Positions 33,402 to 41,728 of a stretch of 64,000 nucleotides of DNA are shown piece by piece (positions within the stretch are counted from its first letter, which is position 1; each line of letters begins with the position of its first letter). The notes below the pieces were generated by a model. It was not told where the DNA came from, did not search any database, and worked only from the letters and a program-made list of their open reading frames with translations. The stretch comes from Silanimonas sp021297925 (GTDB lineage: Bacteria; Pseudomonadota; Gammaproteobacteria; Xanthomonadales; Xanthomonadaceae), in the NCBI GenBank assembly GCA_027532825.1, contig JAPZTL010000002.1, positions 372,001 through 436,000 of the forward strand, in the 5' to 3' direction. The position numbers were made by a program, and so were the translations under genes.

Positions 33402-33662
33402 TTAACGACGGAGGCCGAGGCGCTCGATGAGCGTCTTGTAACGCTCCACGTCCTTGTCCTTGAGGTAGGCCAGCAGGCGACGGCGCGTATTCACCATCTT
33501 GAGCAGGCCGCGACGGCTGTGGTGGTCCTGCTTGTGGGCCTTGAAGTGTTCGGTCAGCTGCTCGATGCGGGCCGACAGCAGGGCCACCTGGACTTCCGGC
33601 GAACCGGTGTCGTTGGCGCCGCGGGCGAACTGGCTGATGATCTGGGCGGAATCGATGCTCAT
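33402..33662 (-). CDS. rpsO: 30S ribosomal protein S15
   Basis: An 86-residue ribosomal protein that binds 16S rRNA h20-h22 early in 30S assembly. It has the family signature SPEVQVALLSARIEQLTEHFKAHKQDHHSRRGLLKMV and ends LIERLGLRR. The ATG at 33662 gives MSIDSAQIISQFARGAND; the upstream open frame is leader. It has its own strong promoter and an upstream leader of about 90 nt with alternative hairpins, consistent with the autogenous control known for S15 in other bacteria. Confidence 0.97.
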   Translation of the reverse strand: MSIDSAQIISQFARGANDTGSPEVQVALLSARIEQLTEHFKAHKQDHHSRRGLLKMVNTRRRLLAYLKDKDVERYKTLIERLGLRR

Positions 33663-33690
33663 GGACGTTCTCGTGATGCGGAAGACGCAG

Positions 33691-33717
33691 GAACACCGCG
33701 TGCGGTGCACCGCGTTC
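33691..33717 (-). promoter_or_regulatory. Structured element in the rpsO 5' leader
   Basis: The leader RNA contains GAAC, GCGGTG, CACCGC, AC, GCGGTG, TTC in order. The central CACCGC can pair with either flanking GCGGTG, so two helices are mutually exclusive. It lies 29 nt before the rpsO ATG, where S15-responsive structures occur in other bacteria. Confidence 0.45.
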
Positions 33718-33758
33718 TTCGCCGGTTTCAGGAAGTGCCCCCGAGCGGAGGCGCGCGA

Positions 33759-33787
33759 ATTGTACGCGCGGGGCCGGCCATCCACAA
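33759..33787 (-). promoter_or_regulatory. Sigma-70 promoter of rpsO-pnp
   Basis: TTGTGG (33782-33787) and TACAAT (33759-33764) are separated by 17 nt on the minus strand. The -10 is 5/6 to consensus. Predicted transcription start near 33752 gives a leader of about 90 nt. Confidence 0.75.
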
Positions 33788-33800
33788 GGATTTGACGTGC

Positions 33801-33819
33801 GGCGCCCTGGCCGGGCGCC
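33801..33819 (-). terminator. Hairpin after truB
   Basis: GGCGCCC (33801-33807) pairs with GGGCGCC (33813-33819) around a 5-nt loop, 35 nt after the truB stop and just upstream of the rpsO promoter. There is no U tract, so termination would be weak or factor-assisted. Confidence 0.4.
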
Positions 33820-33853
33820 TTCCTCGCCGATTCCCCCGGGAGTGGACCGGGGC

Positions 33854-34777
33854 TCAGGCCCCGACGGCCCAGCGGAACAGGCGCTGAGGACGGACCACCC
33901 CGTCGCGCCCTTCGACCAGCCCCAGCGCACGGCCATTGGCGGCAAAGGCGGCCATGACGCCGTTGGCGGCGTCGAGACCCGCCAGCGACTGCCCCTGCCC
34001 AAGCCGCAGCGCCTGCGCGTCGGTCAGGACCACGCGGGGCCAGTCGCCGAGGGCGGCCTCGACCGGCAGCAGGAAATGGTCGAGGGCCGCAAGACCCGGC
34101 GCGCTGGCCCGGTCGATCGCCTCGATCTCGTCGAGCGTGACCATCGCCGGCGTGCGGAACGGCTCGGCCCAGAGGCGGCGCAGGGCCACCACATGCGCGC
34201 CGCAGCCCAGTTCCTCGCCGATGTCCCGCACTAGGGAACGCACGTAGGTCCCCGACCCGCAGGTGATGCGCAGGCGCAGCGAAGCGCCGTTGATCGACAG
34301 CAGCTCGAGGGCATGCACGTCGACTTCGCGCTCGGCGACCTCGACGATCTCGCCGCGGCGGGCCTTGGCGTACAGCGGCTCGCCGCCCTGCTTCAAGGCC
34401 GAGTAGATCGGCGGGCGCTGCGCGATCCGCCCCACGTAACGCTTGAGGACGCGCTCCACCGCATGGGCGTCGAGCAGCGGGACCGCCCGCTCGCGCAGCA
34501 CCTGGCCATCCGCGTCGTCCGTGTCAGTGAGCAGCCCCAGCCGCGCCTCGGTCTCGTAGGCCTTGCGGGCGCCAAGCAGGAGGCCCGCGACCTTGGTCGC
34601 CTCGCCGAAGCAGATCGGCAGCAGCCCGGTGGCCAGCGGATCGAGGCTGCCGGTGTGGCCGGCCTTCTCGGCGCGGTAATGCTTGCGGACACGCTGCAGC
34701 GCCGCGTTCGAGCTCATCCCCGCCGGCTTGTCGAGCAGCAGGAGGCCATCGAGGGGACGGAAGGGAGGACGATGCAT
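33854..34777 (-). CDS. truB: tRNA pseudouridine55 synthase
   Basis: A 307-residue enzyme that makes pseudouridine-55 in the T loop of tRNAs. The catalytic Asp is in GHTGSLDPLATGLLPICFGEATK. Other family blocks are LLLDKPAGMSSNAALQRVR at the N-terminus, RPPIYSALKQGGEPLY..AR, and ITCGSGTYVRSLVRDIGEELG. The C-terminal PUA-like domain is present. It lies 37 nt after rbfA in the rimP-nusA-infB-rbfA-truB order. Confidence 0.96.
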   Translation of the reverse strand: MHRPPFRPLDGLLLLDKPAGMSSNAALQRVRKHYRAEKAGHTGSLDPLATGLLPICFGEATKVAGLLLGARKAYETEARLGLLTDTDDADGQVLRERAVPLLDAHAVERVLKRYVGRIAQRPPIYSALKQGGEPLYAKARRGEIVEVAEREVDVHALELLSINGASLRLRITCGSGTYVRSLVRDIGEELGCGAHVVALRRLWAEPFRTPAMVTLDEIEAIDRASAPGLAALDHFLLPVEAALGDWPRVVLTDAQALRLGQGQSLAGLDAANGVMAAFAANGRALGLVEGRDGVVRPQRLFRWAVGA

Positions 34778-34814
34778 GGGAGGTTCGCGACGTGGCGCCC
34801 GGGAGGGCGGCGAC

Positions 34815-35228
34815 TCAGTCGGCGGAATGGGTGTCGTCGACCGGGCCGGCCTCGCCCGCCGCGGCGCGGCTGGCGGCGTCCTGCACGGCGGCGGCCTTCA
34901 ACAGCAGGCCGATCTTCTCGCCACGATCGACGGACGCGTCGTAGTGGAAATGCAGTTCCGGCACCTGTCGGATGCGCAGTGTCCGGCCCAGCGTTTGCCG
35001 GAAGCCCTTGGCCAGCTCGTTCAGGGCCTTCACGACCTCGGCCGACTTCTCCGGCTGCAGGGCCGTCACCCAGACCTTCGCGTGGGACAGGTCCCGGGTC
35101 ACTTCGACGTCCGAGACGCTGGCCGAAGGCAACGAATGCTCGCGCACGGCCTCGTGCACCATCACGCCCAGCTCCCGGCGGAACTGGGCGGACAGGCGGT
35201 CGGTGCGCGAGAAGGAGCGCTTCGGCAT
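34815..35228 (-). CDS. rbfA: Ribosome-binding factor A
   Basis: A 137-residue 30S maturation factor of KH-like fold. Recognisable stretches are MPKRSFSRTDRLSAQFRREL at the start, VTRDLSHAKVWVTAL in the middle, and LRIRQVPELHFHYDASVDRGEKI. A charged Ala/Asp-rich tail follows. It starts 4 nt after the infB stop, so translation is probably coupled. The function is late maturation of the 16S 5' end, especially in the cold. Confidence 0.95.
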   Translation of the reverse strand: MPKRSFSRTDRLSAQFRRELGVMVHEAVREHSLPSASVSDVEVTRDLSHAKVWVTALQPEKSAEVVKALNELAKGFRQTLGRTLRIRQVPELHFHYDASVDRGEKIGLLLKAAAVQDAASRAAAGEAGPVDDTHSAD

Positions 35229-35232
35229 CGGA

Positions 35233-37857
35233 TCAGAGCTGGCGGGCGACTTCGATGCGCTCGAAGCACTCGATCAGGTCGCCCGGCCTGACGTCGTTGT
35301 ACGCCTTGACCGCGATGCCGCACTCGGTGCCCGAACGCACTTCCTCGACGTTGTCCTTGAAGCGGCGCAGCGACTCGAGTTCGCCCTCGAAGATCACCGT
35401 CTGGTTGCGCAGCACGCGGATCGGCTTCGACTTCTTGACCGTGCCTTCGATGACCAGCGAGCCGGCGACCGCACCGAACTTCGAGCTCCGGAACACGTCG
35501 CGGACCTCGGCGACGCCGATGATCTCTTCGCGGATCTCCTTGCCGAGCAGGCCCGACGCGACCTGCTTCACCTGGTCGATGACGTCGTAGATGATCGAGA
35601 AGTAGCGCAGGTCGAGCCCGTTGCCTTCGATGACCTTGCGGGCGGCCGCGTCGGCGCGGACGTTGAAGCCGATGACCACGGCCTTGGCCGCGGCGGCCAT
35701 GACGGCCTCCGACTCGGTGATGCCGCCGACACCCGACTGGATGACGTTGATCTTGATGAGGTCGTTCGACAGGGCGACGAGCGAGTCGCGCAGCGCCTCG
35801 ACCGAACCCTGCACGTCGGCCTTGATGAGCAGGTTGAGCTGCTGCTGGCCTTCGCCCTGGCCCATCTGGGCCATGATGTCTTCCATGCGGCTGGCCTGCT
35901 TGACCAGCTTCGCCTCGCGCACCTTGGCCTCGCGCTGCTGCGCGACGTCCTTGGCCAGGCGCTCGTCGGCCACGACCACGAAGTCGTCGCCGGAATTCGG
36001 CACGCCCGACAGGCCGAGCAGTACGACGGGGATGGACGGGCCTGCCGAATCGACCTGCTTGCTGCCTTCATCGAACAGCGCGCGCACGCGGCCGTACTGC
36101 GTGCCGCAGACGAGGTAGTCGCCCTTGCGCAGCGTGCCCTGCTGGACGAGCACCGTGGCGACCGGGCCACGGCCCTTGTCGAGCGAGGACTCGATGACCG
36201 TGCCGGCGGCCTTGGCGTCGACCGGCGCCGACAGCTCCATGACCTCGGCCTGCACCAGGATCGCGTCGAGCAGCGCATCGATGCCCATGCCGGTCTTCGC
36301 CGACACCGGGATGAACGGCGTTTCGCCACCCCACTCCTCGGGCGTGACCTCGTACTGCGCGAGGCCGTTCTTGAGGTTGTCGGGATTGACGTTGGGCTTG
36401 TCCATCTTGTTCATGGCGACGACCAGCGGCACCTTGGCGGCGCGGGCGTGCTTGATGGCTTCGACGGTCTGCGGCATGACGCCGTCGTCGGCCGCGACGA
36501 CCAGCACCACGATGTCGGTGAGCTTGGCGCCGCGGGCGCGCATCGCGGTGAAGGCCGAATGGCCCGGCGTGTCGAGGAAGGTGATGACGCCCTTCGGCGT
36601 GTCCACGTGGTAGGCGCCGATGTGCTGCGTGATGCCGCCCGCCTCGCCCGAGGCGACCTTGGTCCGTCGGATGTAGTCGAGCAGCGAGGTCTTGCCATGG
36701 TCGACGTGGCCCATGATGGTCACGACCGGCGGACGGCCGTGGCGCTCGCCCTGCTCTGCCTCGACGTGCGCGGCCAACGCCAGCTCGGCATCGTCTTCCG
36801 TGGCGCGCACGGCCTTGTGGCCCAGCTCCTCGACGACCAGCACCGCGGTGTCATGGTCGATGGTCTGGTTGATGGTCGCCATCACGCCCATCTTGAAGAG
36901 CGCCTTCACCACCTCGGCACCCTTCATCGCGAGCTTGTTCGCGAGGTCGCCGACGCTGATCGCTTCGCCGATCGCCACTTCGCGCATGACCGGGGTCGTC
37001 GGGCGCGAGAAGGCATGCGAACCCGCCGCCCCCTGGCCGCCACCGTGGCGCGGCGCATCGCCACCGCGGCTGCGGCCACCGCCAGGCTTCTTCTTGTTGC
37101 CACCGGCGTTGCGACGCGCGTGCGCCCCCTCGCTGAGGTGCAGCTGGCCGCCGACGAAACGGCCACCGCCGCGATCGTCCTCGCCCTCTTCGCGACCGCC
37201 GCCCTTGCCGCGGGTGCGGGCGGCTTCGCGGGCGCGCGCGGCAAGCTCCGCATCGGCGCGCGTCGGCATCTGGATGACGGGGCGCGCGGCCGGGCGGGCA
37301 TCGACGCCCGGCGTCGCGACGGCGGACTCGCCCGAGCCTTCCGGCTCGGCCTTCGCGGGCGCCTCGACGGCTTCGGCGCCGACGGGCTGGGTGCGCTCTC
37401 GGGACGCGCGCTCGGCGACCTCCTGCTCGCGGCGGCGGCGATCCGCCTCCTCGAGAGCCTTGCGCTCGGCTTCGGAGCGCGCCTGCGACTCGGCGAGCTT
37501 GCGCGCCGCCTCCTCGCGCTCGGCATCCGGGCTGCCGGCCACCTCGGCACGCTTCACGTAGGTGCGCTTCTGGCGCACCTCGACCGCAACCGTGGCCTTC
37601 GTCTTGCCACCGCCGACCGTGATCTCCTCGACCTTGCGGCGCTGCAGGGTGATCCGGCTGGGGCCGGCCTCCTCGACGGGCTTCTCGTCCTTGCCGTGGG
37701 TGCGGCGCAGGAAGCCGAGCAGCTTCATCTTCTCGGTGCTGCTGACCACCTGGTCCGGGCCGCTGAACTGCATGCCGGCGCCGGCCAGCTGCTCGAGCAG
37801 CTTCTCGACGGGCAGGTTCAGAACCTTGGCCAGGGATCGGACGGTGACCTCGGACAT
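35233..37857 (-). CDS. infB: Translation initiation factor IF-2
   Basis: An 874-residue GTPase that places initiator tRNA on the 30S subunit. An N-terminal IF2N domain (SEVTVRSLAKVLNLPVEKLLEQL) is followed by a long charged linker rich in Arg, Glu, Ala and Gly (about 50-290), a second IF2N-like segment, then the GTPase core with G1 GHVDHGKT (383-390), G3 DTPGH (429-433) and G4 NKMDK (483-487), and beta-barrel domains to the end. The linker has the heaviest compositional bias in the region, which is usual for the family. Confidence 0.97.
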   Translation of the reverse strand: MSEVTVRSLAKVLNLPVEKLLEQLAGAGMQFSGPDQVVSSTEKMKLLGFLRRTHGKDEKPVEEAGPSRITLQRRKVEEITVGGGKTKATVAVEVRQKRTYVKRAEVAGSPDAEREEAARKLAESQARSEAERKALEEADRRRREQEVAERASRERTQPVGAEAVEAPAKAEPEGSGESAVATPGVDARPAARPVIQMPTRADAELAARAREAARTRGKGGGREEGEDDRGGGRFVGGQLHLSEGAHARRNAGGNKKKPGGGRSRGGDAPRHGGGQGAAGSHAFSRPTTPVMREVAIGEAISVGDLANKLAMKGAEVVKALFKMGVMATINQTIDHDTAVLVVEELGHKAVRATEDDAELALAAHVEAEQGERHGRPPVVTIMGHVDHGKTSLLDYIRRTKVASGEAGGITQHIGAYHVDTPKGVITFLDTPGHSAFTAMRARGAKLTDIVVLVVAADDGVMPQTVEAIKHARAAKVPLVVAMNKMDKPNVNPDNLKNGLAQYEVTPEEWGGETPFIPVSAKTGMGIDALLDAILVQAEVMELSAPVDAKAAGTVIESSLDKGRGPVATVLVQQGTLRKGDYLVCGTQYGRVRALFDEGSKQVDSAGPSIPVVLLGLSGVPNSGDDFVVVADERLAKDVAQQREAKVREAKLVKQASRMEDIMAQMGQGEGQQQLNLLIKADVQGSVEALRDSLVALSNDLIKINVIQSGVGGITESEAVMAAAAKAVVIGFNVRADAAARKVIEGNGLDLRYFSIIYDVIDQVKQVASGLLGKEIREEIIGVAEVRDVFRSSKFGAVAGSLVIEGTVKKSKPIRVLRNQTVIFEGELESLRRFKDNVEEVRSGTECGIAVKAYNDVRPGDLIECFERIEVARQL

Positions 37858-37927
37858 TCGGAGGGGCTTCCTTGGATGCGTGGTGCGCCGCGGGGCGCAG
37901 GGGGAATTCGGGAATTGCCGGGGACGA

Positions 37928-39415
37928 TCAGGCGAACCAATGCTGGCGGGCCGCCATGATCAGCGTGGCGGCGCGCTCGTCGCCCATGCCTTCAACGTCG
38001 CTGATCTCGTCGACCGCCATCTCCGCCAGGTCGTCGCGGGTGGCGATGCCGCGCGAGGCCAGTGCGTAGGCGGTGGCCTCGTCCATGCCGTCGAGCGAGA
38101 GCAGGTCGTCCGACGGCTTGTGGGCCTCGAGGTCCTCCTCGACCGCGAGGGCCTCGGTCAGCAGCGCGTCGCGGGCGCGGGCGCGGAGCTCCTCGACGAT
38201 GTCCTCGTCGAAGCCCTCGACCGCCAGAAGCTCGGCGACCGGCACGTAGGCGATTTCCTCGACCGTGCTGAAGCCCTCGCCCACGAGGATGCCGGCGATC
38301 TCCTCGTCGACCTCCAGCTTGTCCATGAACAGCCTGCGGGCGGCGGCCTGCTCGGCCTCCGACTTCGCGGAGATCTGGTCCTGGGTCATCACGTTGAGCT
38401 GCCACCCCGACAGGCGGCTGGCGAGGCGGACGTTCTGGCCGCCCTTGCCGATCGCCTTGGCGAGGTTCTCCTCGGCGACGGCGAGGTCCATCGAGTGGCG
38501 CTCCTCATCGACGATGATCGACTGCACTTCCGCCGGCGCCATCGCGTTGATGACGAACTGGGCGGCGTTCTCGGACCACAGCACGATGTCGATGCGCTCG
38601 CCGTTGAGCTCGTTGCTGACGGCCTGCACGCGCGAACCGCGCATGCCGATGCAGGCGCCGATCGGATCGGTGCGGTGGTCGTGCGCCAGCACGGCGATCT
38701 TGGCGCGGTCGCCGGGATCGCGGGCCGCGGCCTTGATCTCGACCAGGCCCTGACCGACCTCGGGCACCTCGAGCTTGAACAGCTCGATCATGAACTCCGG
38801 CGCCGTGCGGCTGATGAACAGCTGCGGGCCGCGCGACTCCGCGCGCACCTCGTAGAGGTAACCGCGGACGCGGTCGCCCGGCCGCAGGGCGTCGCGCGGG
38901 ATCGACTTGTCCTTCGGGATGAAGGCTTCGGCGTTGCCGCCGAGGTCGACATAGACGTTGCCGCGCTCGGCGCGCTTGACCACGCCGGTGACGAGTTCAC
39001 CGACGCGGTCTTTCCAGGCATCGACGACCTGCTGGCGCTCGGCCTCGCGGACGCGCTGCACGATGACCTGCTTCGCGGCCTGGGCGCTGATGCGGCCGAA
39101 CTCCGGGTTCTCGATCGGTGCTTCGATGAAGTCGCCGACCTGGGCGTCCGCCTTGTCGTCGACGGCGTCCATCAGGCGGACCATGCGGTCCGGCGACTCC
39201 ATCACGACGTCGTCGGCCACCACTTCCCAGCGGCGGAAGGTCTCGTAGCTGCCGTCCTTCGGATTGATGGACACGCGGCACGCGACGTCCTGTTCCGGGT
39301 AGCGCTTCTTGGCCGCGGACGCGAGCGCCGCTTCCATCGCCTCGAGGATGACCTGGCGCGGGACGCCCTTCTCGTTGGCGACCGCCTCGATGACCAGCAA
39401 CAGTTCCTTGCTCAT
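37928..39415 (-). CDS. nusA: Transcription termination/antitermination factor NusA
   Basis: A 495-residue protein, the same length as E. coli NusA. The N-terminal RNA polymerase-binding domain starts MSKELLLVIEAVANEKGVPR. An S1 domain (GVVKRAERGNVYVDLGGNAEAF), KH1/KH2 (DPIGACIGMRGSRVQAVSNEL; NLAKAIGKGGQNVRLAS), and two C-terminal acidic AR repeats (EGFDEDIVEELRARARDAL; VEGMGDERAATLIMAAR) follow. The upstream open frame overlaps rimP and is spurious. NusA affects pausing and termination, relevant to the terminator at the head of this operon. Confidence 0.97.
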   Translation of the reverse strand: MSKELLLVIEAVANEKGVPRQVILEAMEAALASAAKKRYPEQDVACRVSINPKDGSYETFRRWEVVADDVVMESPDRMVRLMDAVDDKADAQVGDFIEAPIENPEFGRISAQAAKQVIVQRVREAERQQVVDAWKDRVGELVTGVVKRAERGNVYVDLGGNAEAFIPKDKSIPRDALRPGDRVRGYLYEVRAESRGPQLFISRTAPEFMIELFKLEVPEVGQGLVEIKAAARDPGDRAKIAVLAHDHRTDPIGACIGMRGSRVQAVSNELNGERIDIVLWSENAAQFVINAMAPAEVQSIIVDEERHSMDLAVAEENLAKAIGKGGQNVRLASRLSGWQLNVMTQDQISAKSEAEQAAARRLFMDKLEVDEEIAGILVGEGFSTVEEIAYVPVAELLAVEGFDEDIVEELRARARDALLTEALAVEEDLEAHKPSDDLLSLDGMDEATAYALASRGIATRDDLAEMAVDEISDVEGMGDERAATLIMAARQHWFA

Positions 39416-39449
39416 GCTTGACTCCGCGACAGCTCGGCCGTGGCCGGCC

Positions 39450-40007
39450 TCAGTGGTTTCCGGTTTCAGGGGTGCCCTCGGTGCGCTTGCGGCGCGGCCG
39501 CGGGGCCTTGGGTTCGTTGGGGGCGAGGCCGAGCGCCGCGTAGTCGGGCACCAGTCTGGCCCTGTCGATGTTGTCGAACGGCACGACGAATTCGGCGCCG
39601 CCGTCCACGAGGAGGACGAGCCCCTCGTCGCCCGCACGGAGGATCGCCCCCTGCACGCGACGCCGGCCGTCCTGGGGGAGCGACAGCGCGACCTTGGCCT
39701 GCGAGCCGACGAAGCGGTTGGCCTGCGCGGCGTTGAAGATCAGGCGATCGATGCCGGGCGAACTGACCTCGAGCGTGTAGGCGCTGGCAATCGGATCGTT
39801 GACGTCGAGCAGGGCCGAGACCTCGCGGCTCACGGCCTCGCAGTCGTCGACCGTGACGTTCCGATCGCCGCTCGGCACGTCGATGTAAAGCCGCAGCAAT
39901 CCCCGGGAGCGGGAGGGCGCGAACTCGATGCCCTGCAGCTCGAGGCCCAGACCCAGGCCATCGACGACGGGCGACAACATCGCGGTGAGTTCTTCGGTCT
40001 TGCTCAT
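39450..40007 (-). CDS. rimP: Ribosome maturation factor RimP
   Basis: A 185-residue 30S assembly factor. LEVSSPGIDRLIF is the conserved core motif, preceded by LYIDVPSGDRNVTVDDCEAVSREVSALLDV. The C-terminal SH3-like domain is followed by a basic tail (PKAPRPRRKRTEG). The start at 40007 (MSKTEELTAML) fits the family. It is the first gene of the nusA operon and begins only 20 nt after a terminator-like hairpin that follows tRNA-fMet. Confidence 0.94.
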   Translation of the reverse strand: MSKTEELTAMLSPVVDGLGLGLELQGIEFAPSRSRGLLRLYIDVPSGDRNVTVDDCEAVSREVSALLDVNDPIASAYTLEVSSPGIDRLIFNAAQANRFVGSQAKVALSLPQDGRRRVQGAILRAGDEGLVLLVDGGAEFVVPFDNIDRARLVPDYAALGLAPNEPKAPRPRRKRTEGTPETGNH

Positions 40008-40027
40008 GGCCTCGTCGAAACGGCGAA

Positions 40028-40053
40028 AACAAAAAAGGGCCGAGAGGCCCTTT
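40028..40053 (-). terminator. Terminator/attenuator between tRNA-fMet and rimP
   Basis: On the minus strand an 8-bp stem AAAGGGCC / GGCCCTTT with a 4-nt loop is followed by an uninterrupted T run (A-rich on the plus strand, 40028-40036). It lies about 90 nt after the tRNA and 20 nt before the rimP ATG. Confidence 0.8.
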
Positions 40054-40141
40054 CCGGTACATCCAATTTCCGGGGGCCGGCCCCGAGGAGGCAACCGGCC
40101 CAGCCTGACGTCGATCCGGAGCATAGGATACGACGCGAAAG

Positions 40142-40218
40142 TGGTAGCGGGGGCAGGATTTGAACCTGCGACCTTCGGGTTATGAGCCCGACGAGCTGCC
40201 AGACTGCTCCACCCCGCA
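40142..40218 (-). tRNA. Initiator tRNA-fMet (anticodon CAT)
   Basis: A complete 77-nt tRNA with encoded CCA. The anticodon stem has the three consecutive G-C pairs (GGG/CCC) diagnostic of initiators around the CTCATAA loop, and the T loop reads TTCAAAT. Acceptor pairs 2-71 to 7-66 are Watson-Crick; position 1 is T and position 72 is T, so the first pair is a U-U mismatch instead of the usual C-A. Discriminator is A. Confidence 0.96.
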
Positions 40219-40230
40219 GCAGAGAACGCG

Positions 40231-40260
40231 ATTATAGGCGCATCGCCGAACGCGATGCAA
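40231..40260 (-). promoter_or_regulatory. Promoter of tRNA-fMet
   Basis: On the minus strand a perfect -10 TATAAT (40231-40236) and TTGCAT (40255-40260) are 18 nt apart, placing the start about seven bases upstream of the mature tRNA end. It may also feed rimP-nusA-infB by read-through of the terminator. Confidence 0.75.
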
Positions 40261-40269
40261 GCGCCTTGC

Positions 40270-41712
40270 TCAGGCGAACGACGCTTGCGCCCACGCCATG
40301 ATCAGGTTGGCGCCGAGGCCGAGCACCAGCAGGGCAATGGCGTTGGCAGCGAACACGAAGCGCAGCATGCCGTCCGGGTGCACGACGACGTCGTCGCGGT
40401 CCGGTTCGTCGAAGTACATCACCTTGATGACGCGCAGGTAGTAGAAGGCGCCGACGACGGCCATGACCACGCCGAGGACGGCCAGCCACTCGCGGCCACC
40501 ATCGACGGCCGCGCCAATCGCCGCCAGCTTCGCGAAGAAGCCGAGGGACGGAGGCACGCCGGCGAGCGACGCCATCACCACCATCACGAGGAAGGCGTGG
40601 AACGGACTCTTCTGCCAGAGGCCCTTGTAATCGGCGATGCGCTCGGCCTCGAAGCCCTTGCGCGAGAGCAGGATGATGGCGCCGAACGAGGCCGTGGCCA
40701 TGATGGCGTAGCTGATGGCGTAGAACATCGCCGCCGCGAAGCCCTTGGCCTCGGGATTCGACAGCGCCATGAACAGGAAGCCGACGTGCGCGATCGTCGA
40801 GTAGGCCAGCATGCGCTTGAGGTTGGTTTGCGCCAACGCCAGCAGGTTGCCGATCACCAGCGACAGGACGGCCAGCCAGGCGACCATCTGCGCCCACTGC
40901 TCGGAGGTCGGTCCGAGGCCGGACTCGAGCAGGCGGTACGCGAAACCGAAGGCCGCGATCTTGGGCACGGAGCCGATGAACAGCGTGATCGCGGTCGGCG
41001 CTCCCTGGTACACGTCGGGCACCCACATGTGGAAGGGCGCGGCGCCGAACTTGAACGCGACGCCGACGAGGACGAACACCACGCCGAACAGCAGCAGCGT
41101 CCGATCCGAATTGCTCGCCGCGGCTTGGTGGATGGCGGCGAGGTCGAGGCTGCCGGTGGCGCCATAGACCATCGACATGCCGTACAGCAGCAGGCCGGAA
41201 GCGAGGGCGCCGAGCACGAAGTACTTCATGCCGGCCTCGGACGCGACCTTGTTGTCGCGGTCCATGGCGACGAGGCCGTAGGAGCTGAGCGCCAGCATCT
41301 CCAGGCCGAGGTAGAGCATCACCAGGTGCCCGCTCGACACCATCACGAGCATGCCCAGCAGCGCGAACAGCACGATGGCGTAGAACTCGCCCGCCATCAG
41401 CCCGCGCTCCTCGAGGTAGGGGCGGGCGTAGAGCAGGACGACGGCGGTCACGCCGCACATCGCGATCTTCAAAACGTCGGCGAGTGTGTCGCGGATGAAC
41501 ATCCCGCCGAAGGCAGAGATCGGGTCGCTGGCCATGCCTCGGCCGATCAGCAGCACGGTGACGAGCAGCGACAGCAGCGCGAGGGCGTGGATCAGGCCGC
41601 GGCGGCGGGCGTCCACGAACAGGTCGGCGAGCAGCAGGCCGAAGGCCGCACCGCAAAGCACGAGCTCGGGGAGGACCGGGACCAGGTCGGCGGCGGTAGG
41701 CAGGGGCATCAT
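40270..41712 (-). CDS. nuoN: NADH-quinone oxidoreductase subunit N
   Basis: A 480-residue antiporter-like membrane subunit of complex I. Many hydrophobic helices are seen. Conserved blocks include HLVMLYLGLEMLALSSYGLV with the TM5 Glu, FKFGAAPFHMWVPDVYQGAP with the TM7 Lys, and LLALAQTNLKRMLAYSTIAHVGF. It contributes to proton translocation. Last gene of the nuo operon; its stop is 51 nt before the tRNA-fMet gene, whose promoter fills that gap. Start at 41712 (MMPLPTAADLV) or 41709; GGAG lies about 11 nt upstream. Confidence 0.95.
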   Translation of the reverse strand: MMPLPTAADLVPVLPELVLCGAAFGLLLADLFVDARRRGLIHALALLSLLVTVLLIGRGMASDPISAFGGMFIRDTLADVLKIAMCGVTAVVLLYARPYLEERGLMAGEFYAIVLFALLGMLVMVSSGHLVMLYLGLEMLALSSYGLVAMDRDNKVASEAGMKYFVLGALASGLLLYGMSMVYGATGSLDLAAIHQAAASNSDRTLLLFGVVFVLVGVAFKFGAAPFHMWVPDVYQGAPTAITLFIGSVPKIAAFGFAYRLLESGLGPTSEQWAQMVAWLAVLSLVIGNLLALAQTNLKRMLAYSTIAHVGFLFMALSNPEAKGFAAAMFYAISYAIMATASFGAIILLSRKGFEAERIADYKGLWQKSPFHAFLVMVVMASLAGVPPSLGFFAKLAAIGAAVDGGREWLAVLGVVMAVVGAFYYLRVIKVMYFDEPDRDDVVVHPDGMLRFVFAANAIALLVLGLGANLIMAWAQASFA

Positions 41713-41728
41713 CGCGGTCAGGTCTCCG

